In this document: piece after piece, positions 9,105 through 17,552 of the stretch
How the letters are laid out: each line of letters begins with the position of its first letter
How positions within the stretch are numbered: position 1 is the stretch's first letter
Origin: Arthrobacter sp. GMC3
GTDB lineage: Bacteria > Actinomycetota > Actinomycetes > Actinomycetales > Micrococcaceae
Reading direction: 5' to 3'
Length of the DNA stretch: 64,000 nt
NCBI RefSeq assembly: GCF_002929305.1
Contig: NZ_PJIO01000008.1
Span: 1-64,000 of the forward strand
The notes under the pieces: generated by a model
What the model was told of the DNA's origin: nothing
What the model saw: the letters and a program-made list of their open reading frames with translations, nothing else
The model's database searches: none
Program-made: the position numbers and the translations under genes

Positions 9105-9914
9105 CTACGGCTTGCCCGTGCTTAAGTTGAAGGCGGGGACGCCGGCGAGGCGTCCGCCGTCGACCGGCAGGACGGTTCCGGTCACAAAGCTGGATTGCTC
9201 GGAGCACAGCCAGACGGCGGCCGCCGCAACATCGCGCACCTGGCCGAGCCGCCCCAGCGGGACAGCCGCGGCCGCCATTTGCTGCGCCGCGGATCCTGCC
9301 GCCGCCAGCCGATCGGTGAGGATGGGGCCGGGGGCGATTGCGTTGACCCGGATTCCGGCGCCAGCGTAGTCCAGCGCAGCAACACGGGTCAGTCCGCCGA
9401 CGCCGTACTTGCTGGCCACATAACCACTCATACCGCTCACCCCTTGCTCGCCAGCGGTGGAGGACATGTTCACAATGGCCCCGCCATTGCCCCCTGCAAG
9501 CATCAGTTCCAACTCATATTTCAAGCAGAGGAACACCCCTCGCAGGTCCACGGCGACGGCGCTGTCGAACTCGGCGCTGTACCACTCGGCGAGCAGGGCT
9601 GGAGGCCGCCCACCACCAGCAGCGTTGTTGACGGCAACGTCAAGCCGGCCAAAACGGCGTTGCACCTCGGCCAGCAGCGCCCTGACGGAGCCTTCATCCA
9701 GAACGTCCACGACCACGGCCACGGCACTGCCGCCTGCCACTGAGATCTCCTCCACGCGCAGGGCCATGGCCTGCTGGTCCCTGCCCGCCAGCACCACGTG
9801 GGCACCGGCGTCGGCCATTGCTGCGGCGATCCCGGCTCCAATACCGCGGCTGGCGCCAACCACCAACGCCACCTTCCCAGCCAGCAAGCCTTGCACTCCG
9901 CCCGCCGCAGTCAT
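9105..9914 (-). CDS. SDR-family oxidoreductase
   Basis: A 269-aa classical short-chain dehydrogenase/reductase. The cofactor motif GASRGIG (20-26) is followed by NNAAG (96-100), the catalytic serine in NMSSTAG (about 152) and Y165-x-x-x-K169 in GYVASKYG. A C-terminal LPVDGG motif is also present. Such enzymes oxidise alcohols or reduce ketones with NAD(P)H; the substrate is not readable. The ATG overlaps the upstream gene's stop as ATGA, so the pair is an operon diverging from a MarR regulator. Regulation by that MarR protein is likely. The frame extends upstream to 10034, inside the preceding gene, and that part is rejected. Confidence 0.92.
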   Translation of the reverse strand: MTAAGGVQGLLAGKVALVVGASRGIGAGIAAAMADAGAHVVLAGRDQQAMALRVEEISVAGGSAVAVVVDVLDEGSVRALLAEVQRRFGRLDVAVNNAAGGGRPPALLAEWYSAEFDSAVAVDLRGVFLCLKYELELMLAGGNGGAIVNMSSTAGEQGVSGMSGYVASKYGVGGLTRVAALDYAGAGIRVNAIAPGPILTDRLAAAGSAAQQMAAAAVPLGRLGQVRDVAAAAVWLCSEQSSFVTGTVLPVDGGRLAGVPAFNLSTGKP

Positions 9915-10678
9915 GATGACACCTCCCTGTCGCCGCTCCGAGCCGCGCCGCTCCGTCTGGCCTGGTCGCCGCCCGGCACACGGTTGGCCGCGGCCCGGGT
10001 CACTGGCAGCAAGAACCCAACCGCCACCAGCCACAACATCCCGCCAAAACGCCCAATCGGCAACAGGAACTGCAGCGGCTCAATGGCCAACGACAGGAAG
10101 CTCAGTTCCGACAACGCGGCGAGTACCAACCCGGTCCAGGCCAGCCAGCGCGGTACGAAACGCAGGATGAACGCCGGCACGGCCAGTCCGGCCACCAACA
10201 AGCCGAGCCCGACGACGAACCCCACGCCGCCTGCCGCGAACCCCAGGAATGCCAGGGCCTGGGTCACGGGTACATTGGCGCTGACCGACGGCTGGCCCAA
10301 GATCCAGGTGACCAGCCCGGACAGCATCAAGAACACGGATGCGGCAATGCCGCCAAAGTAACCAATTGCAGGGCCCGGGACTCGCACCCCGAGCCTCAAC
10401 TGACGGGCGTAAACGGTTGCCGCGAAGATCCCCAAAGGGACGGCGGAGCCGAACTGCAGCATGCCGGTTACCCGGATGGCGCTGGCGTTTTCCTGGTAAA
10501 ACCGCGCCACATCGGCGGCTTTCGCGAACGGGGAAACAAACACCTGGCCGCCGGTCATCGCGGCGCCGAGCACCAGCGATAGAAGAAAAAGCCCCAAGCT
10601 GACGGCAGCCAGAATCCCCGGGTGCGGCCCACCGGCCTTGCGCCTTCCGGCGGCCGGGCTGAACGTTTCACTGGACAT
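9911..10678 (-). CDS. Polytopic membrane protein, possibly DUF4386-like
   Basis: About 255 aa with six or more hydrophobic helices, starting LAAVSLGLFLLSLVLGAAM and ending in a basic hydrophilic tail (ANRVPGGDQARRSG). An extracytoplasmic stretch with SPFAKAADVARFYQ between helices one and two resembles actinobacterial DUF4386-type membrane proteins, but this is weak. The start is the ATG at 10676-10678, eleven bases after an AAGGAGG ribosome site; an in-frame ATG at 10708 lies before that site. The stop overlaps the SDR start. The function is unknown. Pairing with an oxidoreductase under a MarR regulator suggests a stress or xenobiotic response. Confidence 0.62.
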   Translation of the reverse strand: MSSETFSPAAGRRKAGGPHPGILAAVSLGLFLLSLVLGAAMTGGQVFVSPFAKAADVARFYQENASAIRVTGMLQFGSAVPLGIFAATVYARQLRLGVRVPGPAIGYFGGIAASVFLMLSGLVTWILGQPSVSANVPVTQALAFLGFAAGGVGFVVGLGLLVAGLAVPAFILRFVPRWLAWTGLVLAALSELSFLSLAIEPLQFLLPIGRFGGMLWLVAVGFLLPVTRAAANRVPGGDQARRSGAARSGDREVSS

Positions 10679-10681
10679 GAA

Positions 10682-10723
10682 TGAATCATCCTCCTTGAAT
10701 TGAATCATGCATTGAATGATTCA
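10682..10723. promoter_or_regulatory. Candidate MarR operator cluster
   Basis: TGAATCAT (10701-10708) and its exact reverse complement ATGATTCA (10716-10723) form an inverted repeat with a 7-base spacer. A third TGAATCAT half-site is at 10682-10689. The repeat fills the gap between the divergent membrane-protein/SDR operon and the MarR gene, the usual place for autoregulated MarR sites. Confidence 0.55.
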
Positions 10724-10762
10724 CCTCTTGAACTATTCTGTCAACCATGTAATCTTGGCTTC

Positions 10763-11230
10763 ATGGCAACACCTTCACCCAACAGGCCCCAGCGGACGGC
10801 ATTCCTACTGTCCCAGCTCGGCGCCCTGGCCTCCTCCCGCTTTGCCGAGCGCACCAAATCCCTGGGACTGACACCCAGCGACGCCGGAACCCTGCGTCTG
10901 CTTGGCCGCAACCCGGGCATGAGCCAGCGGTCCCTCGCGGACAGGCTGGGGGCCGTGCCGAGCCGGATCGTGCCGCTGATCGATTCGCTGGAAACACGCG
11001 GGCTCGTGGAGCGAACACGCAGCAGCACCGACCGTCGCAACTACGAACTCAAGCTGACCCCCAACGGCACCGCCATGCTCGGGCGGCTCCGTGCCGTCGC
11101 CGCCGATCACGAGGCGGAGCTTCTGCAGGCACTCTCTCAGGAGCAGCTCGAACAGCTTCAGGCGCTGCTCATCCTGGTCGCCGAAGGCAACGGCCTAGAC
11201 AAGGATCTGCACCGGGAGTTGGGCCGCTAA
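10763..11230 (+). CDS. MarR-family transcriptional regulator
   Basis: A 155-aa protein with the MarR winged-helix fold. The recognition-helix region is MSQRSLADRLGAVPSRIVPLI and the wing is RTRSSTDRRNYELKLT, where D-R-R is the conserved wing motif. Helices at both ends would form the dimer interface. The start is the ATG at 10763; an in-frame ATG at 10700 would put coding sequence over the palindromic operator. It diverges from the membrane-protein/SDR operon and probably represses it and itself. The ligand is unknown; MarR proteins often respond to phenolics or oxidants. Confidence 0.92.
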   Translation: MATPSPNRPQRTAFLLSQLGALASSRFAERTKSLGLTPSDAGTLRLLGRNPGMSQRSLADRLGAVPSRIVPLIDSLETRGLVERTRSSTDRRNYELKLTPNGTAMLGRLRAVAADHEAELLQALSQEQLEQLQALLILVAEGNGLDKDLHRELGR

Positions 11231-11321
11231 CGCTACTGTTACGTAATAAAGAAAATTGATAGCCGTAACACGGGGAAACACAAATTCTTGGGTGTTATTG
11301 TTCCCCGCCTACCGTTGTCCC

Positions 11322-12761
11322 ATGACTTCCACAGCTACCACTGCCACGGTGTCGCGGTTCCCCAAGTGGGCCAGCAACTTCGGCGTTCAAATCATTGCCG
11401 GCCTTCTCGCCGGCCTCGTCCTGGGCCTCATCGCCCGCAATCTTGGCGGCGACCCCAAGACTGCCCCCAACACTCTCGTCACCACGCTTGGCCTCATCGG
11501 CTCCAGCTACGTTTCGCTACTCAAGGCGGCGGTGGTGCCACTGATTTTCACCGCTGTGGTCTCCTCTATCGCCAACCTGCGTCAAGTAACTAACGCCGCA
11601 CGACTGGCGTGGAACACGCTGCTCTGGTTTGCCATCACCTCCTTGATCGCCGTGACCATCGGAATCGTCCTGGGCCTGGTCTTCCAGCCCGGCGCCGGCA
11701 CCGGCACCGCAGCCCCCAAGGATTACACAGGCAAGTCCGGCGACTGGTGGGCCTTCCTGATCGGCCTGTTCCCCTCCAACTTCCTGGGCCTGAGCGCCAC
11801 AACCAAGGGCGCGGACACCAGCACCCTGGTTACCAGCGTCAACTTCAACGTTCTGCAGATCCTTGTCATCGCCATCGCGATCGGCATCGCGGCCCTGAAG
11901 GTTGGCAAGGCAGCGGACCCGTTCCTGAAGCTCAACGGCTCGGCCCTGGCCGTCATCCAGAAGGTGCTCTGGTGGATCATCCGCCTGGCCCCGATCGGTA
12001 CCGTTGGCTTGATCGGTAGCGCCGTCGCCACTTACGGCTGGACCACCATCGGCTCTCTGGGCAAGTTCACCGTTGCCATCTACGTTGGCCTGGCAATCGT
12101 CTTGTTCGTTGTGTACCCGATCCTGATCAAGTCACACGGCTTGTCCATCAAGCAGTACTTCTCCGGTGTATGGCCGGCAGTGCAGCTGGGCTTCGTCTCC
12201 CGCTCCTCGATCGGCACCCTGCCCCTGACCCAGCGCGTCACCGAACGTAACCTCGGTGTCCCCCGCGCCTACGCCTCCTTCGCCGTCCCGCTGGGCGCCA
12301 CCACCAAGATGGACGGTTGCGCCGCAATCTACCCGGCCGTCGCCGCCATCTTCGTGGCACAGTTCTTCGGAATCCAGCTCGACCTGGGCCAGTACCTGCT
12401 CATCGTCCTGGTCTCGGTACTGGGTTCGGCAGCAACCGCTGGCACCACGGGCGCCGTCGTCATGCTGACCCTGACGCTCTCCACGCTGGGACTGCCGCTG
12501 GCCGGCGTCGGACTCCTCCTCGCCGTCGACCCGATTCTGGATATGGGCCGCACCGCTGTGAACGTTGCCGGTCAAGCACTGGTCCCCACCATCGTCTCCA
12601 AGCGCCAGGGCATCCTCAACGAGGAACTGTACAACGCGCCCCGCAACGGCAATCCCTTCGCCGATGACAGCACCGAACTTCTCGGTGAGGTCTCCAATGA
12701 AAATGGTTCCAAGAACGACGCCGGGGATCCCGACTCCCAGCGCGAACTCGCCAACGCCTGA
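11322..12761 (+). CDS. Cation:dicarboxylate symporter family transporter
   Basis: A 479-aa membrane transporter of the DAACS (SDF) family, which imports dicarboxylates or acidic amino acids with Na+ or H+. Conserved features are the serine-rich re-entrant loop around SRSSIGTLP, the PLGATTKMDGCA motif near HP2/TM7, and VDPILDMGRTAVNVAGQAL in the last transmembrane helix, where D and N contact substrate. The C-terminus is an acidic cytoplasmic tail. The start chosen, ATG 11322, gives the usual short N-terminus; the upstream GTG-initiated stretch to 11256 is unlike the family. It is followed by a strong terminator, so it is probably monocistronic. Confidence 0.93.
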   Translation: MTSTATTATVSRFPKWASNFGVQIIAGLLAGLVLGLIARNLGGDPKTAPNTLVTTLGLIGSSYVSLLKAAVVPLIFTAVVSSIANLRQVTNAARLAWNTLLWFAITSLIAVTIGIVLGLVFQPGAGTGTAAPKDYTGKSGDWWAFLIGLFPSNFLGLSATTKGADTSTLVTSVNFNVLQILVIAIAIGIAALKVGKAADPFLKLNGSALAVIQKVLWWIIRLAPIGTVGLIGSAVATYGWTTIGSLGKFTVAIYVGLAIVLFVVYPILIKSHGLSIKQYFSGVWPAVQLGFVSRSSIGTLPLTQRVTERNLGVPRAYASFAVPLGATTKMDGCAAIYPAVAAIFVAQFFGIQLDLGQYLLIVLVSVLGSAATAGTTGAVVMLTLTLSTLGLPLAGVGLLLAVDPILDMGRTAVNVAGQALVPTIVSKRQGILNEELYNAPRNGNPFADDSTELLGEVSNENGSKNDAGDPDSQRELANA

Positions 12762-12821
12762 GCTTCTTTGCCTCAAGGCAAGAACCTCACTAAGGCTTAG
12801 ATGAAGCTGTAGGAACGCCAT

Positions 12822-12871
12822 CACAGAATCCCGCCACGGACCAGCACAATGGTCTGCGGCGGGATTTTGTG
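12822..12871 (+). terminator. Rho-independent terminator after the dicarboxylate symporter
   Basis: CACA then AATCCCGCC (12827-12835) pairs with GGCGGGATT (12858-12866) then TTGTG. An inner GACC/GGTC stem lies in the loop. It is 60-110 bases after the symporter stop. Confidence 0.78.
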
Positions 12872-12949
12872 CGTTCACCCCTCTAGGCTTTCAAAGGAAA
12901 ATAGTAACCCCGGCACCACAAATGGCCGTATACCCGAAAGGCCCACACC

Positions 12950-13333
12950 ATGATTATCGTGACCACCAACGACCTCCCCGGCTACAAGATTGATGCCGTC
13001 TTTGGCGAAGTCATGGGCCTGACCGTGCGTTCACGCCACGTTGGCGCCCAATTCACCGCCAGCTTCCGCGCCCTGGGCGGCGGCGAGCTGCCCGAAATGA
13101 CCAAGGCACTCTACGAGAGCCGCCAGGAAGTGGTGGCCCGCATGGTCACCGAGGCTCAGGCAAAGGGAGCCAACGCCATTGTGGCAACGCGTTTTGACAC
13201 CTCGGAAATGGGTGGCACGTGGACCGAGGTATGCGCCTACGGCACTGCCGTGTACGCGATTCCGCTCGGCGAGGGCCAGCCCGGCGCTACCGGCCAGTCC
13301 ATTTACTTGGCAGCCAACCCGCAGGCCCAGTAG
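12950..13333 (+). CDS. YbjQ-family (DUF74) protein
   Basis: A 127-aa cytoplasmic protein of the YbjQ/DUF74 family, whose members form pentamers and are annotated as possible heavy-metal-binding proteins. The family signature is clear: VTTNDLPGYKIDAVFGEVMG at the start, then AQAKGANAIVATRFDTS and a closing EVCAYGTAVYAIPL strand. Function is not established biochemically. It stands alone after the symporter terminator, with GAAAGG nine bases before the ATG, and is not obviously linked to the neighbouring TetR gene. Confidence 0.92.
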   Translation: MIIVTTNDLPGYKIDAVFGEVMGLTVRSRHVGAQFTASFRALGGGELPEMTKALYESRQEVVARMVTEAQAKGANAIVATRFDTSEMGGTWTEVCAYGTAVYAIPLGEGQPGATGQSIYLAANPQAQ

Positions 13334-13432
13334 TCACACGGGGTGGGTGCACCGGACTGGCGCACCCACCTTTGGTCCGTCTTGTACATGAGGCAAATGG
13401 AGACGTCGTAGCTTATAGCACACTCCCCTTTT

Positions 13433-13453
13433 AGTTTGCACGGCGTGCAAACT
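13433..13453. promoter_or_regulatory. Palindromic operator before the TetR-MMPL operon
   Basis: AGTTTGCACG (13433-13442), one base G, then its exact reverse complement CGTGCAAACT (13444-13453). The site ends 18 bases before the TetR start codon. A partial repeat of the half-site, TTGCACT, follows directly. Size, symmetry and position fit autoregulation by the TetR protein. Confidence 0.7.
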
Positions 13454-13471
13454 TGCACTTAGTGTAGAGAA

Positions 13472-14101
13472 GTGACTTTGCCTTCCCCTGCACTTCCAGC
13501 CCCCGCAGTCTCCCGCCGCGAGCTCAACAAAGCCGCCACCCGGGATGCGATCGCCGAGGCCGCCCTGAACTTTCTGCGGACCCGTGAGCTCAACGAATTT
13601 ACCGTCGACGACGTCGCCATCGCTGCCGGGGTTTCGAGACGCACCTTTTTCAACTACTTTTCCTCCGTGGAAGCGGCCGTAGCCAGCTTTACCCAGCGCT
13701 ACCTGGACTCGGTGATTGCCGAGCTGGAGGCCCGCCCCTCCGATGAGCCCATCTTGGAGTCTGCACAGTTCGCCCTGTCGGCCGTGGGCAGCCCCCGCGA
13801 TCTAGCCATCCTGGCGGAGACGTTCACCTTGACACAGGATCCCGCGCTGGGCAGGTTTCAGCTGCAGGCCTGGGACGACTGCAGCATCAAGATCACCGAA
13901 GTGGCACGCCACCGACTCCCCCCGGGAACGGACGAACTGTACATCAACGCACTGGTCGGGGCCGTCGTCGGAAGCTGCCGCGCAGCAGTCGGTGTGTGGT
14001 TTAGCCAGCGCGGTGCTGACACCTCCGAGGATTCCCTAGCCCAGCTGCGCGAGCTCCTGGGCACCACCATTTCCCTCATACGTAGCGGTTTCGCCTACTA
14101 A
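13472..14101 (+). CDS. TetR-family transcriptional regulator
   Basis: A 209-aa regulator. The N-terminal helix-turn-helix (about residues 15-60) contains TRDAIAEAALNFL, FTVDDVAIAAGVSRRTFFNYF and the usual VEAAVAS helix. The C-terminal helical domain would bind a ligand. The start is the GTG at 13472, 18 bases after a perfect 10-1-10 palindrome, so the transcript may have a very short leader. It is followed after 55 bases by an MMPL exporter, the common TetR-exporter arrangement. It probably represses itself and the exporter until an exported compound is sensed. Confidence 0.92.
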   Translation: MTLPSPALPAPAVSRRELNKAATRDAIAEAALNFLRTRELNEFTVDDVAIAAGVSRRTFFNYFSSVEAAVASFTQRYLDSVIAELEARPSDEPILESAQFALSAVGSPRDLAILAETFTLTQDPALGRFQLQAWDDCSIKITEVARHRLPPGTDELYINALVGAVVGSCRAAVGVWFSQRGADTSEDSLAQLRELLGTTISLIRSGFAY

Positions 14102-14156
14102 CGATTCACCTGCTTGGCGCCCGCCCGCGCCGGCATATAACCAATAAGGACGCATC

Positions 14157-16829
14157 ATGGCTCTTTGGCTTTATCGACTCGGCCGCTTTTCGGCCCGCCG
14201 CGCATGGTTGGTGATCGCTGCGTGGGCCGTGATCATTGGCATGGTGGGCGGCGCCGCCGCACTTTTCATGGGCCCCATGTCCAACAACTTCCAGATTCCG
14301 GGCACCGAGACCCAGCAGATGGCGGACAAGCTCCAGGCTGACCTGCCAGAGGCCTCCGGGGGAACCGGATCCGTGGTGTTCACCAGCACCGACGGCCAGC
14401 CGTTCACACCCGCCCAGGAGAAGGCGATTTCCGCAGCCTTGGCTACCGTGACCTCGGTGCCGACTGTCAAGGGCGTCATCGACCCGTTCGTAACGCAGGC
14501 AACCCTGGCCCAGGCCAAGGCAAAGCTGGACGACGGCGCGCAGCAACTGGCCGCTGGTGAGGCACAGCTGGCCCAGGGGAAGACCACCTTGGACGCCACC
14601 AGCGCCCAGCTCACGGGCGCCCAAACCCAGCTCGACGCCGCACAGGCCCAGCTTGATGCCCAAGCGGGCCAGGTTGCAGGGTTGCCTGCCGGTTCCGCTG
14701 AGGCTGCTGCAGCATCTGCGCAACTCGCCGCCGGGCAGGCCCAGCTTGACGCCCAAAAGGCCACTCTTGCAGCAGGCCAGGCCCAACTGGCAGCAGGCGA
14801 AGCCCAATATGCCGCGTCCGCGAAGGAACTGGCCGCGAAGAAGGCCGAGCTCACCACTGGCCAGCGTTCCGCCGAGGCCGCATCTGGGCTGAAGTTTGTC
14901 TCCGACAACGGCAAGGCCGCCATCGCGCAGATTCAGTTCTCTGAGTCCATGAACGCCGTGACTCCGGCAAACCGCCAGTTGGTTCAGGACAAATTGAACA
15001 CCCTGGATAGCAGCGGTGTAACTGTCAACTACAGCAAGGAAATCGTGGAGGACGTCTCCTCCCTCTTCGGCATTGCCGAGGTGTTGGGTATTGCGGTTGC
15101 CGCGGCGGTGCTGATCATCATGTTGGGCACCTTGATCGCGGCTGGCTTGCCGCTGCTGATGGCCGTTGTCGGCGTAGGTATCGGCGTGGGTGGCACCATG
15201 GCCCTGACCGGTGTCATTGAAATGTCCTCCATCTCCCCCATGCTGGCCCTCATGCTGGGCCTGGCAGTGGGCATTGATTACTCCCTGTTCATTGTGAACC
15301 GGCACCGCCAACAGTTGCTGTCCGGGATGGAGATGCGCGAGTCCATTGCCAAGGCCACCGGCACGTCCGGAAACGCCGTAACGTTTGCCGGATTGACCGT
15401 TGTGATCGCCCTGGCGGCGCTGTCCGTCACGGGGTTGCCGTTCCTGGCGGTGCTTGGGCTTGCCGCGGCGGCAACCGTTGCCGTCGCCGTGCTCATTGCC
15501 CTGACCCTGACCCCCGCCATCCTGTCCTTGATGGGCCGCAGGGTGATTTCCAAGCGGACCTGGGCGAAGAATGAGGCCGCACACCTCAAGCACGACGCCG
15601 AAACGGCCGGTTTGTCAGCCAGCGATCGTGCCGCCGCCGACGGCGCCAAAGAGGTCAAGGCCAGCGCCAAGGGTTGGGGCGGGCTTGTCACCAAGCACCC
15701 CGTCATTTCACTCGTCACGGCCGTCCTTGCCTTGGTCATCATCGCCATCCCTGCCGCCGGCTTGCGCCTGGCACTGCCCGACGGCGGCTCCGAACCCGTC
15801 GACTCCAGCGCTTACAAGGCCTACACCATCACCGGTGAGAACTTTGGTGAAGGCATGAACGGGCCCATCATCGTGGTTGGCTCTCTGCCGGCCGGCCTGA
15901 ACCAGGCCACGGCGACCACGTTGAACCTTGATGTGGCCGACCAGTTGCGTAAGGTTCCCAACGTGAAGGCAGCAATTCCCGTCACTGTTAGCAAGGACTT
16001 CCGAACCGCGGTCTACCAAGTGATCCCGGCCGAAGGACCGGCCAGCGCCAGCACCGTCCAGGTGGTCCACGATCTTCGGGCCGAAGGTACAGCCATCCAG
16101 GCGGACCTCAACGTCGGAATCGGGCTCACGGGCCAGACTGCGGCGAACGTTGATGTCTCGGCCAAGCTGGGAGCGGCGTTGCCGCCGTACCTGGCAATCG
16201 TCGTCGGACTGTCCCTGATCCTTTTGATCCTGGTATTCCGTTCAATTTTGGTTCCAGTTTTGGCTACGGCCGGTTTCCTCCTTTCACTCGTCGCTGCCTT
16301 TGGCGGCGTGGTGGCTGTGTACCAATGGGGCTGGCTCGGTGGCATTTTTGATGTTGCCAATCCGGGAGCTGTGCTCAGCTTCCTGCCCATCATTTTGATT
16401 GGCGTGCTGTTCGGGCTCGCCATGGACTATCAGGTGTTTATCGCTTCCGGCATGCGTGAGGCGTTTGTCCACGGGCAGGACGCGAAGCAGGCAGTGCGCA
16501 CCGGTTTCAAACATGCGGCACCCGTGGTCACGGCCGCGGCGATCATCATGACAAGTGTTTTCTCCGGGTTCATTTTCTCCCATCTAACCATGGTGCGTCC
16601 GCTTGGATTCGCTCTGGCCTTCGGTGTTCTCATCGACGCTTTTGTGGTCCGTATGACCATCATCCCCGCCGCCATGCACCTGCTGGGCAAATCTGCCTGG
16701 TGGATCCCGAAATGGCTGGATAAAATCCTGCCTGACGTGGATGTGGAGGGGGCAAAGTTGAGCACCATGGCCGAGACTCAGAACCGCCCTGAGGCTGAAG
16801 CGGATACCGAAAAGGTGGCCGCCAAGTAG
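14157..16829 (+). CDS. MMPL/RND-family exporter
   Basis: An 890-aa RND-superfamily membrane protein of the MMPL type: one N-terminal helix, a large extracytoplasmic domain, five helices, and the same pattern repeated. The TM4 motif GLAVGIDYSLFIVNRHR in the first half carries the proton-relay aspartate and tyrosine. The second half has GVLFGLAMDYQVFIASGMRE. Residues 120-237 of the first loop form an Ala/Gln-rich repeat of AGxAQL units, discussed among the findings. AAGGA precedes the ATG. Substrates may be lipids or toxic amphiphiles. It is co-transcribed with TetR and ends at a strong terminator. Confidence 0.95.
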   Translation: MALWLYRLGRFSARRAWLVIAAWAVIIGMVGGAAALFMGPMSNNFQIPGTETQQMADKLQADLPEASGGTGSVVFTSTDGQPFTPAQEKAISAALATVTSVPTVKGVIDPFVTQATLAQAKAKLDDGAQQLAAGEAQLAQGKTTLDATSAQLTGAQTQLDAAQAQLDAQAGQVAGLPAGSAEAAAASAQLAAGQAQLDAQKATLAAGQAQLAAGEAQYAASAKELAAKKAELTTGQRSAEAASGLKFVSDNGKAAIAQIQFSESMNAVTPANRQLVQDKLNTLDSSGVTVNYSKEIVEDVSSLFGIAEVLGIAVAAAVLIIMLGTLIAAGLPLLMAVVGVGIGVGGTMALTGVIEMSSISPMLALMLGLAVGIDYSLFIVNRHRQQLLSGMEMRESIAKATGTSGNAVTFAGLTVVIALAALSVTGLPFLAVLGLAAAATVAVAVLIALTLTPAILSLMGRRVISKRTWAKNEAAHLKHDAETAGLSASDRAAADGAKEVKASAKGWGGLVTKHPVISLVTAVLALVIIAIPAAGLRLALPDGGSEPVDSSAYKAYTITGENFGEGMNGPIIVVGSLPAGLNQATATTLNLDVADQLRKVPNVKAAIPVTVSKDFRTAVYQVIPAEGPASASTVQVVHDLRAEGTAIQADLNVGIGLTGQTAANVDVSAKLGAALPPYLAIVVGLSLILLILVFRSILVPVLATAGFLLSLVAAFGGVVAVYQWGWLGGIFDVANPGAVLSFLPIILIGVLFGLAMDYQVFIASGMREAFVHGQDAKQAVRTGFKHAAPVVTAAAIIMTSVFSGFIFSHLTMVRPLGFALAFGVLIDAFVVRMTIIPAAMHLLGKSAWWIPKWLDKILPDVDVEGAKLSTMAETQNRPEAEADTEKVAAK

Positions 16830-16851
16830 CGGACAAGGCCTTTCTGCTCTG

Positions 16852-16898
16852 AGGTGCGGCGCATGTTGTTTCAGGACAACATGCGCCGCACCTTTGGC
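16852..16898 (+). terminator. Rho-independent terminator after MMPL
   Basis: An 18-bp perfect stem: AGGTGCGGCGCATGTTGT (16852-16869) pairs with ACAACATGCGCCGCACCT (16876-16893) around a 6-base loop, then TTGGCTTTT. Confidence 0.85.
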
Positions 16899-17036
16899 TT
16901 TTAGGGACGCATCATGGCCGGTTCTGCCCAGTTTTCCGGCCACCACACCACCTCCGGCGTCGGCCATGTACACCCGCCTCGCTGGCTGCCAGAATGAAGG
17001 GTGACGACCCCGCCAAAGGCAGAGGGAGGAAATGTT

Positions 17037-17504
17037 GTGACTGAAGACCCGCAGGCCCGCCAGGACCTCAGTGCACGCATTCATCAACGCAGGGCCAGCG
17101 TCCTGGCATTTCTGCGCACGGCCCGGCCCCGCAGGAACCGGCTCACCAACATCAGCATTGTCGGCAGTGCTCTCGCAGCTGTCCTGACTCTGGGGCCTGC
17201 CGTCGGTGGAACCAGGTTCACCGGCGCCGTGCAGGGCATCTTTTCCTTGCGTGATGACTCAACCGTCTGGCGCGTTCTGTGCCTGGCAGCGGTGATCTTG
17301 TCCCTGGCAGCGGCGTTGGCCACCAATCTGGCTAATTCGCACTCGCTTGCGCAGCAAGTATCAGCGGCCGAGGCCTGCAGCGCGGAACTGGACGGACTCG
17401 AGTCCGCCCTGCAATTCGGGCACCTGCCCATCGATAATGCGGTGGAAATGTATCGTCAATATGTGGCCAAGGTGTCGTTCATAGACGATGCGTCATCGCA
17501 TTAG
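17037..17504 (+). CDS. Two-helix membrane protein of unknown function
   Basis: About 155 aa. GTG 17037 is chosen because AGGGAGGA lies six bases before it; a GTG at 17001 has no such site. A basic N-terminus (TARPRRNRLTN) leads into two hydrophobic helices (ISIVGSALAAVLTLG and VLCLAAVILSLAAALATNL), then a cytoplasmic helical tail of about 60 residues. This layout resembles SLATT-type two-helix proteins, some of which are effectors of nucleotide-signalling defence systems, but no motif proves membership and no SMODS or SLOG partner is adjacent. Treat it as unknown. Confidence 0.72.
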   Translation: MTEDPQARQDLSARIHQRRASVLAFLRTARPRRNRLTNISIVGSALAAVLTLGPAVGGTRFTGAVQGIFSLRDDSTVWRVLCLAAVILSLAAALATNLANSHSLAQQVSAAEACSAELDGLESALQFGHLPIDNAVEMYRQYVAKVSFIDDASSH

Positions 17505-17552
17505 ATGTGCCCGCCAAAAGCTGTGCCTCTGCACCCTCGCGCTTGAAAAGTG

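Noticed and set aside
8500..9207. 235-codon minus-strand frame after the SDR gene
   Set aside because: Arg/Pro/Gly-rich, no domain, mostly antisense to the DUF885 gene.
14106..15593. 495-codon frame on the minus strand
   Set aside because: It is antisense to the MMPL gene; the Gly/Leu repeats mirror the Ala/Gln repeats of the true protein.
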